Assembly (NCBI RefSeq): GCF_000143415.4
Contig: NW_003314261.1
Coordinates: forward strand, 4,814,691-4,878,690
Direction of reading: 5' to 3'
Origin: Selaginella moellendorffii
Taxonomy: Eukaryota; Streptophyta; Lycopodiopsida; Selaginellales; Selaginellaceae
Length of the DNA: 64,000 bases
Part shown: positions 1 to 11,870 of the stretch, piece after piece
Numbering within the stretch: the stretch's first letter is position 1
Layout of the letters: each line of letters starts with the position of its first letter
Translations under genes and position numbers: made by a program
The notes under the pieces: generated by a model
What the model saw: only the letters and a program-made list of their open reading frames with translations
The model's database searches: none
Told to the model about the DNA's origin: nothing

Positions 1-739
1 GCACGAACACAGGGCATATCACAATAACATGGATCCCAAACTCGTCGCCAAGTTTGCTCACGAGCTTCTCCGACTCGGTTTTAGCAAGCATGTACCAGTA
101 CTGGAACAAAAATCGTAACAAGTTGAGAACTCTTTCCAGCTTCTGTTACCTGGTTCTTTCGGCAGGATTCAGGATCAGACCAGCAGCTCTCATCGATTAT
201 TTGATCTTGAGGATGGTTTGGATTGTAAGCTATGGCAGCTCCAGAGGAGGTGAACACAACACGCTTGATATTCTCCTTGTGGCAAGCTTCCATTACATTT
301 CGAGTACCATCCATGGCGGGTTTTAACACGTCCTATTGGCAACAGTATGATCAGTGAGAATGAAAAAAAAACTCCAAGAAAGAAGAAAAACTCACGTCTG
401 GATCCTCAAACTTTGGAGCAACGGGACAAGCGGTGTGGAAGACAACATCGCAGCCACGAACAGCGCGCACAAGCGAGTCATAGTCGAGAACATCAGCTTT
501 ACACAGCGATAATCTCTCGCCGGCGCCAGGGAGCTTCTTCAAATGCCCATACTTCTCATCGTCATCTAGAACCAAAACCAATCAAGCCAAAATGTGGCCA
601 AGAACCGATCAATCCATCGCTCACCTGGATCTCGAACGGTGCCGTGCACCGTGTAGCCCCGATCCAGCAGCTTGGCGACGATCCACGACGCAATGAAGCC
701 GCCGGCGCCAATCACGCAAGCTCTCTTCCCTCCCTCCAT
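1..739 (-). CDS. Cinnamoyl-CoA reductase-like NAD(P)H-dependent reductase, partial (3' end outside window)
   Basis: This is a short-chain reductase of the extended CCR/DFR-like family, which reduces CoA esters or ketones with NADPH. Four exons fit on the minus strand: 739-625, 565-396, 332-150 and 100 to the window edge, all with GT-AG borders. The start is ATG at 739. Residues 8-15 read [10 protein letters not shown], the Rossmann GxxGxxA-type dinucleotide loop. Further in are [20 protein letters not shown] and the catalytic YMLAK (YxxxK). The lignin-type CCR signature KNWYCYGK is absent ([12 protein letters not shown] instead), so it is CCR-like rather than a proven lignin CCR. The family is about 320 residues; roughly 190 are visible here. 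The window ends inside exon 4 at PVFV. Confidence 0.85.
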
Positions 740-1866
740 AATTGCAATGAAGCCCTAGTCAGTACTCTCATGAAGATATTTCCTCTCAGTCTTAGAAAAA
801 ATGGAATTTGGAAGCTCCATCAAACTTGATATACACGAGCTTCTCGACTTTCAAAAGGACCAGGAAAAAAGCATGTCCCACCGAACCCGTGTAACACGAC
901 CGTCCAGATGTGAATTAAATGTAGTAGTAGACATTATGAACTTACTCACTATGTATCATGTCATGACCATGCCATGGGCATTACATGGGTATATTTATTT
1001 TTCTGCTTTGATTTGACTTTTTAGGACATTAGGAAAAAATTAAATGTTGCAGAAAACTTAATATCTATTACAAGTTCATTAGGGTAGGGTTTTATGAATA
1101 TCAGTTTCCCTAGTTGTAATGTGAAATGGTTATAATGATAACATTTTAAATTTTCCACACTGTGATCGTTTATGGGTTGATTTTCCTTCCAAGGATATTA
1201 ATCCAAGAAAAGGTAAAGATTGAATCTCTTGTCTAGGCTTTAATATGCTTATTTTTGGTGTGGTTAAGATTGTTTAGTTCAGTGCATATTATAAAAAACC
1301 CAAAAGCCCCATATAAACAATTATGAAAGAGTAGGTTGTGTTAATTGATTATGCTATGGAAAAATCTTGGTTGTTACATTGCAAAAAGAAGCATTTAATA
1401 GGGGAAAAGCCAAATTTTTCATTTATGCAAGTTTGTTACCCTTATAAAATATTTTTTTTCTCAACAATTTTTATTTATAGATTGACAATCAAATTGAAAG
1501 TGAGATTGAAAATGATATTTCAATTGAACAAGACCAAAGTGTTGATCAAGAAAGAAGTGCTAATGTTAATAATATAAGTGAGGTAAAGTGTATAAAGGTT
1601 TCAAAATTTAGATGGCTTCATTTTCCTTTTTACTTTCCAGATTGACTCTAATCTAAACCTTATAGCTGTTGAATCTCTCTAGATCCTTCCACAAACCTAA
1701 AAAGGTATTGCTAAGTTTTATATTGATCTTGTTCGCATGGGGTAGATCCACAATTAATATCCTTTATTTTAACTTAATAGCTTAAATGTCATCTTATATC
1801 TTAACATAGACTTCATTTAACATTGTTTTGCATGCAAGAGTTGGATATGGGAAGTTGGTGTTTGTA
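740..1866. other. AT-rich intergenic stretch, no gene seen
   Basis: No open frame here resembles a known protein. Composition turns AT-rich after about 1000. This looks like the transition from the reductase gene promoter into repeat-derived DNA. Confidence 0.6.
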
Positions 1867-2148
1867 TATAACATACCTAAATTTAGAGCCAAACTCCACA
1901 CCTATTACATTACTAAATGGGGGTCTGCTACACTCTCAATTTTACGAGCACTAGCTCCCTATACCCAACACTTGTATACAAAACAATATCAAATGGCATC
2001 TAATACAATTTTGACATATCAATGACCTAACATGAGGAGGTGGGTACCCTATCGACTAATATAGCATGGAGTTTGGGTTTAAACCCAAGCTGGACATAGA
2101 ATAAGAGCAACACAACCTAACAAGAGCCAAACTAATGTCTTAGTTGCA
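1867..2148 (-). repeat. LTR-like repeat, copy A (3' LTR of gypsy remnant)
   Basis: This block is clearly similar to 5351-5600: both share the phrases gagcactagctccct, acttgtat and ggtgggtaccctac, then a stretch around tttaaacc/taagct. On the minus strand it starts with TGCAACTAAG directly after a poly-G tract, the expected layout of a polypurine tract followed by a 3' LTR. Confidence 0.7.
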
Positions 2149-2176
2149 CCCCCCCCCACCCCCCCCCCCCCCCCCC
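2149..2176 (-). other. Poly-C tract (poly-G polypurine tract of the element on the minus strand)
   Basis: This is a run of C with a single interrupting A. On the minus strand it is an almost pure G tract directly before the LTR start, matching the plus-strand-synthesis primer position. Similar tracts adjoin LTR-like ends at 5662, 16733 and, shorter, 25907. Confidence 0.6.
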
Positions 2177-5100
2177 GACTTAAACCCAACTCTGAAAATT
2201 AACAAAAAACATACTTTGTATATGGGAAATACATCAACTTCAATGAGTGGGGAAACTACCTTTCCTCTACATCTAAGGACATTAAAACTTAAACATCCTT
2301 TAGTTGTCACCAACAAGGAAATGACTAATAAAGTGAGCCACTTTTATTGATTCGAGCATCACTCAGCTTACAAAGGAATGATACACCCTTGCCTATAGGA
2401 ATATAGGGAGAGAGTTAAAGGCTTAACTCTTTTGAGTAGAAATCAACCCCATCAGAAAGATTTAGACTAGGAGATGAAGTTGTTTATATGACCACTACCC
2501 TTTTCAAAAATGGGTCAACATAAAAGAGGCAGGGATTTGATAATGGTATCGATTGAACCCATATACCGAAGTGCCAAAGTCAACCCACCAAGATTTATCC
2601 AAAACTAACAAACAAGAGAAATGTTTAATGGAAATATATTACTTTATTGATTTCCAAGATTTATTATAAAGATTTATAAAAGTTACTTTTTATTATAATT
2701 CTCATACTCCATGACAAGCTTACAAATATGCGTAAGATTCCTAAGAAGCTCTTAAGTTGATTCATAAGTTGGGTAACCTTTCACACTTAACAAGATATTC
2801 CTTCACACAAACTTATCTTGGAAACCAAGAATCCAAGACAGTTTCAACTTCATACTTGGGTTCACTATCCACAACCTTTGATATTGGGCAAATTTCCTGT
2901 TGACGGTCAACATTTATAGTGTATGGTGCCAAAAGATTAACATAAAAAACATTATGAACATTATCTCCGCAGGAAGATCCAACTGATAGAATATATCACC
3001 AATTTGCTTTAATACTTGATAGGGACCAACAAATCTTGGTAACAACTTTTGGGATAAAGAGCTTTTAATATTCAAGTTTTGGGAAGATAGCCACACTTGA
3101 TCTCCCACTTGATAGGATACATTCTTATAATATTGATTTTTATCATGTTGATACATATCTTATCCTTATTATGTTGATATGTATCTTGAGCTTTGCCCAT
3201 CACCTCAATACCCCTAGACTAACCTTGTGCAGTTGCTCCACATAAGTCTCAATAGCTAAGACCAACATTTCAGACATTAGTTTCAGTGTAACAATTTGTT
3301 GAGGAACTCCACGAGCATTCCCTTGTAACATTTCATATGGAGGATAGCTAATAGCATTGTGAAATGTGTTGTTATAATAGATTTCTACTGTGTTTAAATG
3401 TTTAACCTAGTCGTGTTGGTCTATTATGACATAGTAATGCAGATAATCCTCAACTTGAGTATTCACATGTTCAATTTGCCTATTGGTTTGAGGATGATAA
3501 GCTATATTAAGCTTCAACTTTGGTACCGAATAAGTGGAATAATATGCCCTAAAACTTCCCTATAAATCTTGAATCTTTATCCGAGATCATTTCTTAAAGA
3601 AGACTAGAAACCCGTACTATTTTATGGAAAAAGACTGCTTGCTTTGCATTCATTATTTCCACAGTTAGAATAAAATATGCAATTTTTAATAACCGATCCA
3701 CAACCACTATCAAAGTGTCATAACCTTTAAACTTTAGGAAACAAGTGACAAAGTCAAGTGTCATACTCTGAAATAGCCATGTTAGCTTGCTTTTTAGTTC
3801 TTTGCTTACACTGCTAGCATATAGGGCAAGACATCACCTTCCATACTAAACTAGAAAAATCCCTTTTTCAATGAGGTAAGAGTCTTTCGTTTACTACCAT
3901 ATTCCACTATCAGAACATCATGATGTTCTCACAGAATCAACTATCATAGGTCCTTGGACAACAAATACAATCTTTCTTGCTTATAATAAATAAATCTGTC
4001 TTTAACTGAGAAGTGAAGTTTCACAATGGTGTGACTAACAACTTTCACTACTTTGCTACCAAGGTTCTACTTCAACAACTCCATATGATGCAACATCACT
4101 TTTGTTAACAATTCGTTTCTATATGAAGCCCAAATATCCTCCAACTAATCTAAACTGATTGCCAACATTGCCTAGAATTGAGTTGATTCAATGCATCCGG
4201 AACAATATTGTCTTTACAAGTTTATAGATGATTTTAATATCAAATGTAGTGAGCTTCTCTTGCCAACAAACTTGCTTTGGCATAAACTTTGGTTGCATTG
4301 CAAAGTAGCTCAATGTGTTATTATTTATATAAACCTTGGTATGTCCACCCAAATAGTGTTTCAAATGTTTCAACGCTAACACTATAAAAAAACATCTCTT
4401 TCTCGTGTGTTAACCATCTTTATTGGGTTTTATCTAATTTTTAGAGTAAAAAACAATGGGACACTTGTGTTGCTTTAGCATAACACCAAATGTATTATCA
4501 CAATCTTGCTGCAACACAACATCTATAACATAGCCAAATGCATCATAATGCACTTCGAAAGGTTTATTAAGATCTGGAATCTTGAGAATAGGAACCATAG
4601 TCAAGATCACCTTCAATCATACAAAAGTATATTGACAATTCGGTGTCCAATAAAACGATATACTACCCTTTATTAACTCATTAAACGGAAGAACAATACT
4701 TACATATGCAACCTTCATATGATTAACTATGTTTGCCACTATAAAATAGTTTTTTATATTGTAAATCTAGTCTTTCAAAACTTGACAATCTTGTATGCCT
4801 CTAAAATTAAGTGGTTTCAAGGTCTTGAACTTTGAAATTTGTGCAACTGGGGGCAATTGCAAAAATTCATCATCCTCAAAACTTGAAGAGGAGTTTGGTT
4901 GTTTAGATTTAGTTGGTTTAGTTGCTTTAGCTTCTTTTTTCCTCTTTTTGTTCTCTTTTTTTAATTTATGAATTTCTTTTTGCAAATTCTCGATCTCAAT
5001 ATCTTGAGTTGTACACTACAATGCTATAGTATTAAGCCCTTCAATTTTTGACTTAGCCTTAACCTTAGCCTTTTCTATAGCATCTTTGGTAAGAGTTTCC

Positions 5101-5350
5101 TCCTTTTGATTTGCCTATCTAAAGGTTTTAGCATCATCAACATAGATTCTTTTCACTATCTCACTAGTTTCTTGCATGCCTCTATTAATAACTAAACATG
5201 CATGCAATGTTTTTACCGAATAGTGGAATTTAATTAATCCTTCATAGGTCGTTTTGGATCTACTAAAAAAGTCTTTACATATGTAACTTGAGTCAGAAAA
5301 TCTGATAAAAGTTAGATAGGAATTGCTAAGACATTTCCTCTGATGCCAAA

Positions 5351-5673
5351 TGTAACACACTTAAATATGGAGCCGAACTCCAAATCCATTGCATTACAAA
5401 ATGAGTGTTTAGTACACTTTTAATCATATGAGCACTAGCTCCCTGTACCTAGCACTTGTATGAAAAATAGCATTAAATGGTGTCTGACATAATTTTGGCA
5501 TATTGGTGGGTACCCTACCGACTAGCACAATATGGAGTTTTAGCTTAAACCTAAGCTAAATAAAGAGTAACATAGTGGGAGCCAAATTAATATCTCAAGT
5601 GGTTGGCTATGCATTTCAACCCCACTATCCCTACTATACATTTAGAACCTCCTATAGCACACCCCCCCCCCCC
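5351..5673 (-). repeat. LTR-like repeat, copy B (5' LTR of gypsy remnant)
   Basis: This is homologous to 1867-2148. On the minus strand it ends GTGTTACA and two bases later comes TGGCATCAGAGG (5348-5337), which matches the plant initiator-tRNA primer-binding site TGGTATCAGAGC at 10 of 12 positions. On its other side is a poly-C tract (5662-5673), which is unexpected for a free 5' LTR. Confidence 0.6.
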
Positions 5674-6739
5674 GCCGTTCCCCCTTTAGAAACGCACACT
5701 TTGGGCTTTCACCTTAGTCCCAAGAGTTAATCTTTAAAACAAGCTTGAAAACTTACTAATTATGCAATAGTGCTAAATCATGAATTGGGACATAGAAACA
5801 ACACCATAAGGTTTAAGATACTCTCTAGATTCCATAAATATGCCTCTCGAGTAAATCTATAAATAGCATATGAAACTGGAATAATAAATATATATGTACA
5901 TTCCTTAGGATTAATACAAAAATTGGGCGTGTCACCCTCTCAACAAAATACTCTATGTGACACTCATGTGTCTCAATTGGACCTAGTCTTGAAGTAGAAG
6001 TGGATATGGTCATCTCCTTTAGATCATATCGATATCCAAGCCTCCCCCTCAAATTGATCATAGAACAGAGTTAAAGCGGTGCTATTGCAAATCTCATTGT
6101 CAACCACTCTACCAAAACACAAGAGCCATATGTTCCTCTACTCCTCTAGTCAACTAGATTTTGCCTGCTTTTTCAGGATGGCATAATAGAGGTGCATTGC
6201 TACAAGAGTAAGTCTCCACCATGAGGCTAAAACTATAAATATCTTCATGTTGTCCATCAAAATGATAATGATTCCATGCCTCCCAAAGTGTTNNNNNNNN
6301 NNNNNNNNNNNNNNNNNNNNNNNNNNNNNNNNNNNNNNNNNNNNNNNNNNNNNNNNNNNNNNNNNNNNNNNNNNNNNNNNNNNNNNNNNNNNTTCTTGTC
6401 ACTAGCCAGTGCAAGACACAACGAGACAGGAACTCTTTACCAAGCTAAGTGTTAATATCATGTAGGAATTCTATCCTTATACTCATTCAGTTTAAATACA
6501 CTCAAGATGTCCAATAAACTCCACTAGTATAAGAAAGGTTACTAAAGGGATCCAATTGTACTGATCTCCTACTGTCATGGTAGTAAAGAAAAAGTGTTTA
6601 TAAGAACTAGTTGACAAGTATCTTTTGTTATATTTGCAATATCATTGGGGTTATTAAGTGTGTACCAAACCCTCATTTTATAATACATTAGGCTTGGAGT
6701 TCAACTGGATTATAGATATGCCAATAATCGATTGTTGAG
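5674..6739. other. Repeat-derived AT-rich DNA with an assembly gap
   Basis: No gene is recognisable. Positions 6293-6392 are exactly 100 N, the usual placeholder for a gap of unknown size. Sequence continuity across it cannot be assumed. Confidence 0.8.
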
Positions 6740-7090
6740 AGCTATTATAAGTAAATTAAAGTAAAGATAAGTACTTTCCCATAATCCTTACTTTATCAAA
6801 TTTCTTATAAAAGACATTAATAAATTTTTCAATAGTTGATTCATATGCTTTTTTTGTGTATACATTTGTGGATGCTCACCAATACTCATGCTCACTTTAG
6901 TCTCTAGCTTCTTAAAGACTGTTTACTAAAAGTTAGATATAAACTTAAGATCCCAATCTCTTTTAATATCACTTAGCAAACTATAAAGGTTGAATAACAC
7001 CTCTATAAACACCTCAACAAGTTTAAAAGCTTTAATTGTTATCTTTATTATAAATAAGTAAGCCATCTTTGTAAAATGATCCATAACAAC
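6740..7090 (-). mobile_element. Relic of a Ty3/gypsy integrase core
   Basis: In broken minus-strand frames one reads a phrase resembling VMDHFTKMAYL, followed about 60 codons later by a degenerate form of the integrase ST(A)YHPQTDGQ box (SEHEYWASTNVYT) and STIEKFINVF. These follow the order of a gypsy integrase catalytic core. Many stops are present. This is a fragment only. Confidence 0.5.
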
Positions 7091-7439
7091 CTAGATAATA
7101 TCATTTCCTTGAAAGGTGGTCTTTTGTTGTCTAAGTTGTTTTTGAATATTTAAAGTTTACATTCACTTTTGCTCTAGTTTTCATCCATTTAAACAACACA
7201 ACTATATTTTGTTAAAGAAAATGCTTCATTAGCATTGTTTTGATATAGAAAGGACCAAATAGTGATTCTCACTCAATTATTTTTCACTCTCAAAAGTATA
7301 TAGCTTTCATGTGGTCTTTTGTCGTTTAGAATTCTTTTAATCTTTTGAAGTTTGCATTCACTTTTACTTCAATTTTCATCCACATATATCAATAAATCAA
7401 AATGTTGCAATATAATTTTCTCCACCCCTTCCTCTTGCT

Positions 7440-7690
7440 CTAGGGCCTTTGAAATCTATCTTTATGGATTTCTTTATTAATCTTCTAATTTTTCAAGGAT
7501 TTGATAGTGTCCTTTTTGTAGTCGATTAGTTTTCTAAAATGGTATATTTCTTAGCATGTCACAAGACAATTGATAGAAGGTAGTTGACTAAGCTTATTTA
7601 CAAAGAGATTTTCTACCTTTATATATTGCCAGATAATATTGACAATGATCAAGGGCTTTAATTTGTTTATAAATTTTGGTGCTAATTTAT
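7440..7690 (+). mobile_element. Relic of a Ty3/gypsy integrase core
   Basis: The plus-strand translation gives SIFMDFFINLL, then SVLFVVD, FSKMVYFLACHKTIDR and LYILPDNIDNDQGL, interrupted by stops. These match the gypsy integrase core around the first two catalytic Asp residues. Orientation is opposite to the relic at 6740-7090, so the two fragments come from different insertions or a rearranged one. Confidence 0.6.
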
Positions 7691-9235
7691 TTCTTCCTTT
7701 GTTATCCACTTCTTACCATCTATAAATTGATAATTAATCTCCTTCCTTCTACTGAGTTTATTTATAATAATTCTTAACACTTTTTAACACATTACTGTTC
7801 CTTCTTTGTCAACTATAGCCTTCATCTTTGTTAGTTATATTTTTTTTCTTTAAGTACCTAATTTTTTAAATGATTTTATTGCTACTTATACTACTACTTT
7901 AGATTCTCTTTATAAGAAAGTTCATTATTACATTTCTCTTATTTAAGTTGTTCATCATTTTATTACTGATTATTCTTGGTCCTTCTTTTTAGTTGAATCA
8001 AAGGTTTAGCTTCTTTACCATTATTAGAAGACCACACATACTTGCAATAAGATAGATTATCAATATCTGGGTATTCACTATATGCTCTCTCACACTAGAA
8101 ACTTGGTGATTGATTTGTTCTCAAAAAGAAAGAAAGAGAGAGAGAAAAGAAGGGAAGAGTGGAGTGGATGTTTATTGTTGTGCTTGATTCACTTAATCTT
8201 ATGCTCTATTGAAGTTAAATGCAAACAAACACATAGAGAGTAAGAAAGAAAAGTGATTAAATCCTTCAATCCCTAAGAAGGTTTTTGTCAAAGTTGTGAG
8301 TAAAAATAAACTTAACATTGCTTAAGTACTCTAGATTTTGAGTATATGGATATGCATTAATGATGGAAGGCTAGAGTACAAAAGAGTTAGGGATAGGATT
8401 TGAGTGTTAACTTGCCCCTCTTAACTAGTCCTATATAATGGCAATTGCCACTTCTTCATATTTTTAAGTCTCAAGGTTTGAGTCTCAAGACTTAGGATCA
8501 TGCTTCTAAATACAAAGTTGAATTTTTGTGCTTCACATGCACTTAGGTTACTTATTAACTCAATCTTCCACTATTTATAAACTTACATCTAGTGTTCTAT
8601 ATTTCTTTATGAAACATTATCTCATCCTTTCTAATCCCACTGGTTTCTCACCACCACCTCCTCCAAAGTGAGTACAAGTTGGCATCCTTAATTTGAAGTA
8701 TTAGTATCACAACTTCTATTGTTTTTTTGACTAACTTAAGTATCCTCCTTGTGATTATACTTGGGAGTTTGCTTCTCACATTGCTCATACTTTTAAGTTG
8801 GTTGCAAATTTTCATCAATGATATCCATTTAAGCTTAGTTCTATACCACTTTAGTTGTTGTTCAGTGCTCAATATAAAAGAAGGTAAGGATGATGTCATA
8901 TATTTGGAATATTTTTGTATTTATTGAGAAGTATATTCACTATTACTGGCCATAGTAAAAATTAAACCCCAAACTTTTACTTATATATGGGATGCAACAC
9001 CCACTATGCACATGGATGGGCATTTGGGATTAATATGGATCTATACCCAGATTAGATTTCTAGATTAGTTGAGGGATGGACTAGATTAGTTTCTAGAGTT
9101 TCTATGAAAGTAAGAGTGTTCAAGATAAATATTTTTTTATTTAATATTGTAATAGTTTCATTATCTCCCCTTCTTTTAATGACGAGCTCTTAGATAACAA
9201 TATTATCTATATTGAAAATTATATTTATTTTCACT
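7691..9235. other. AT-rich intergenic DNA, no gene seen
   Basis: Only short open frames without recognisable motifs are present. A purine-rich stretch (GAAA/GAGA) lies near 8128-8155. Composition changes sharply at about 9240, where the oxygenase-like homology begins. Confidence 0.6.
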
Positions 9236-9239
9236 TTTA

Positions 9240-11137
9240 TAGGTGTGGATGATAGTGCTTTTTTCATATCATCACTACCCCACGTCCAGTCTTTGATGCA
9301 AGAATGGGCCTCCCACAGCGAAGGTCTTAGAGCAAAGATGGTGATCCCGCTCTGCCACAAGTACTCAAGCAAGAGCTTGTGCTTTATTGGGCTTTAAGGA
9401 ACACAACTGTATGGTGTTTGCTCTTCTTCGGGGATGTGATTTCTTGGAGCTTCATCTCTACACACTCACTCGATAAGTCTATGATGATGATGATGATTGG
9501 CATGATGATGAGCACTGGATCAAGAACTGGATCTCAACCGAGGATCATTGTGTGGAATTTGGAAGATGGCAGATAAACATTGAACAAGACGTACTGAGAT
9601 GCCTTGGTGGTGACAGTCAAGAGCCATATGATAACTATTATGATAAGGAAAACTTTGACAAAGAAGGCTATTGAGGGAACGAGGGTGGAATTTATGAGTA
9701 CTTCTATCACGTCGCAGTGCTGGTGGCCTGGCCCAAGAGCAAACGCTGTGATGCAATTCTCTCCAGTTGTTTGTATTATGTCGGCAGCAGACGTGTGGCT
9801 GGGCTCATGAAAGACGCTGGCACTGCCGAGGGTGCAAAGGAAGAGGTGCACAAACTGGAGGTGGCACTGGAGAAGTGGAAGCCTCAGCTTATCAGTGGCA
9901 TGTTTGATAAGGGAACTGAGACTTTGGGCACACTCATATCGTCGGGGTGTGAGCATGGAGTGATCGAGCTGGCCAGAATGCTCATGAAAGCTGTCAAGCA
10001 ATATCCTCACAATTTAGAGAAGCTGTTGGAGTTCTTTCTCGACACTCCAGCTTGCAAGGCCAAGGCTTTGGAGATCGTCTCGGAAGCCCCGCTGGAGTGT
10101 GTTGCATTGGCAGTGCATCGCAGCCATGAGTACCGCCAACTCGTAGAGGCTTGAGTGGACAAGCTAACATCAACAGATTTGGAAGTAGAGAAACTCAGGC
10201 TAAAACTCCCATCGTGGTGCAATGGGTGTGCAACCATCTTTGATGTTCACGGACAGTTCCTGGCTAGTGTCGTGAAGTTGATCTCAACACTTGCAGTGTA
10301 TGGCTCACTCAACACTGCCATGGAGCTCGCAAGCATGGAAAAGCAGCTGCTGGTGGATCTGGAAGAGGAACTCAGACTTCACCACAAATGCAGCTATGAT
10401 GAAATGCTTGTACTGCTGTTCATGGTTTCATGGGGAAAGTTATCGATGAACACTGCAAAGTCTATACTCTAGGTGGAGAAGGAGGTGATGAATAATGCAT
10501 TGACACTGCGACCAGTTTGCTAGGCATGAAAGAGAGGGTCACAGTAACAGCCTTGCTTTCTGAGCTGTGTGCTTCTTACTTGCAAGCGAATGCTCCTCAA
10601 CAAGATTTTGAGTCATACTTTTATCCTGGTGAGTACTTTGGTTCTGCGGAAGAGCTCTTTGATTCCATAGAAGAGCACGCTTGAGATGAGTATAATCAGC
10701 TGGCGAGAGCCTACCACTCCAGAGGTCCTATGGCTAAGGAATTTGTGGCGAATGTGTTCCGGTTTGGGGATGAGGAGCTCATCAGCAAGGTGGCTGGATT
10801 GCTCATCGACGGGACGCACTTAACTTGGAAGCTATTAAGTTCTTCTAACATTGTTGTGGTGGCTTTGGATTCCACTGCTGCGGCAAGGAACTCCTTGAGG
10901 AAGGTGGTGGAGGCGAGGATGGAACACCTGTGTTCCAAGCTCCAGTATGGAGGGGAGAGGATTAAGTCAAATCCATCCAAGAGGCAAGGGTTGGAGGTGT
11001 GCTGCCGGCACAGCAAGTGCTGGAAAACCCTGTGGAGACTCCGTGCTCTATATGATATCCGGGTGGAGGAATTTGAGGATCATGCCGCTGCCGAGCTCAA
11101 GGAGTTGGAGCTCGTCTTGAACAAAATGGCTCCATAA
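9240..11137 (+). pseudogene. 2OG-Fe(II) oxygenase-like gene, copy 1: C-terminal remnant
   Basis: This aligns with the C-terminal two thirds of the copies at 24.0-31.1 kb and 31.8-33.9 kb. Shared phrases are VIPLCHKYSSKSL, FFLDTPAC, ASVVKLIS, FMVSWGKLSMN and FGDEELI.KVAGLLID. It starts at GVDDSAFFIS, so the whole catalytic oxygenase domain is missing. Frames shift near 9395, 9580 and 9720; in-frame stops occur at about 10153 (before VDKLTSTDL) and 10470. A final frame (10730-11137) ends in LVLNKMAP, matching the ends of the other copies. Homology begins right after tttttatag, either a breakpoint or a relic of a splice acceptor. Confidence 0.8.
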
Positions 11138-11349
11138 GTTCAAAAGAGAGGTAAAAGTTGAAGCACAAACACTTAATTAAGTGCTAAAGATTTCCCTTAG
11201 AGAATAGGTCTCTTTACGGTGAAAGTTTTTTATCCTCCTGTTCCATATACATTGATTATTAAATGCTTGACACAAATTTCTCCAAGAGATATCCCTGGTG
11301 TGTGGTGGGATAGATCAGTCTTGATCACCTCAGTGTTCTTCCATATGCT

Positions 11350-11870
11350 AACAGCCTAGATCCCTAAAGTTGAATGCAGTGAAAGTGCTGCCATGGATGA
11401 ACATGTAAAGCTTGGAATGCCCACCTTGCTCGCATCATTGAATTGAGGCTCATATCCGGTGTCCACTCCCACAATAGCGCAGCAGAGGGCGGTCTTGGGG
11501 AGGAACTCTGGACAGTCAGTGGATGCATATGGAACGTACACTCTCTAGCACCCAAACCGCCCTGAGCTTGGCGAGATCTTGGCATGAAACTGGGAGCTTG
11601 GTGATGCCTTCCACTGCCAAACACACTGCCTTGGATCGTCCCAGCTGCCCAGCCTTGCCAAGGACCCGACAGCCATGCCCTTCTCAGCCACCACCACCTC
11701 AGCTTCCATCTCAGTTCCCAAAAAGCTGTTACTGTGTGACATCTTGAGCTCCACCAGCTCACGTGAGTGCTCAGAGACAGGCATGCCACCATGCTCACCA
11801 GGGCCACCACGTGATTACCAAGATCCATCACCTTATTGAGCAAGCACCCCAAGACGCAAACAAGCAAAAG
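11350..11870 (-). other. Unidentified coding-like remnant
   Basis: The minus strand has overlapping frames (11784-11545 and 11541-11356) with balanced composition unlike the surrounding AT-rich DNA. They include phrases such as AEVVVAEKGMAVGSLARLG and AIVGVDTGYEPQFNDASKVG. I do not recognise the family. It could be a broken gene caught between the oxygenase relic and the copia element. Confidence 0.3.

Larger units (their letters stand above)
1867..5673 (-). mobile_element. Decayed Ty3/gypsy LTR retrotransposon
   Basis: Read on the minus strand, the order is LTR (near 5351-5600), primer-binding site (5337-5348), RT-to-RNase H region (4616-4434, with PDLNKPFEVHYDAFGYVIDV), RNase H end (4382-4188, with LKHYLGGHTKVYINNNTLSY), the degenerate integrase, integrase C-terminus (3156-2914, with KLLPRFVGPYQVLKQIGD), a poly-G polypurine tract (2176-2149 as C on the + strand) and a second LTR (1867-2148). 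This RT-RNase H-integrase order is that of Ty3/gypsy. Stops and frameshifts occur throughout, so it is inactive. The frame at 4985-4767 (lysine-rich, then PPVAQISKFKTLKPLNFRG) may be gag-derived. Confidence 0.8.

Noticed and set aside
347-829. 160-codon plus-strand frame
   Set aside because: It is antisense to exons 1-2 of the reductase-like gene, where the Rossmann motif and splice sites fix the minus strand.
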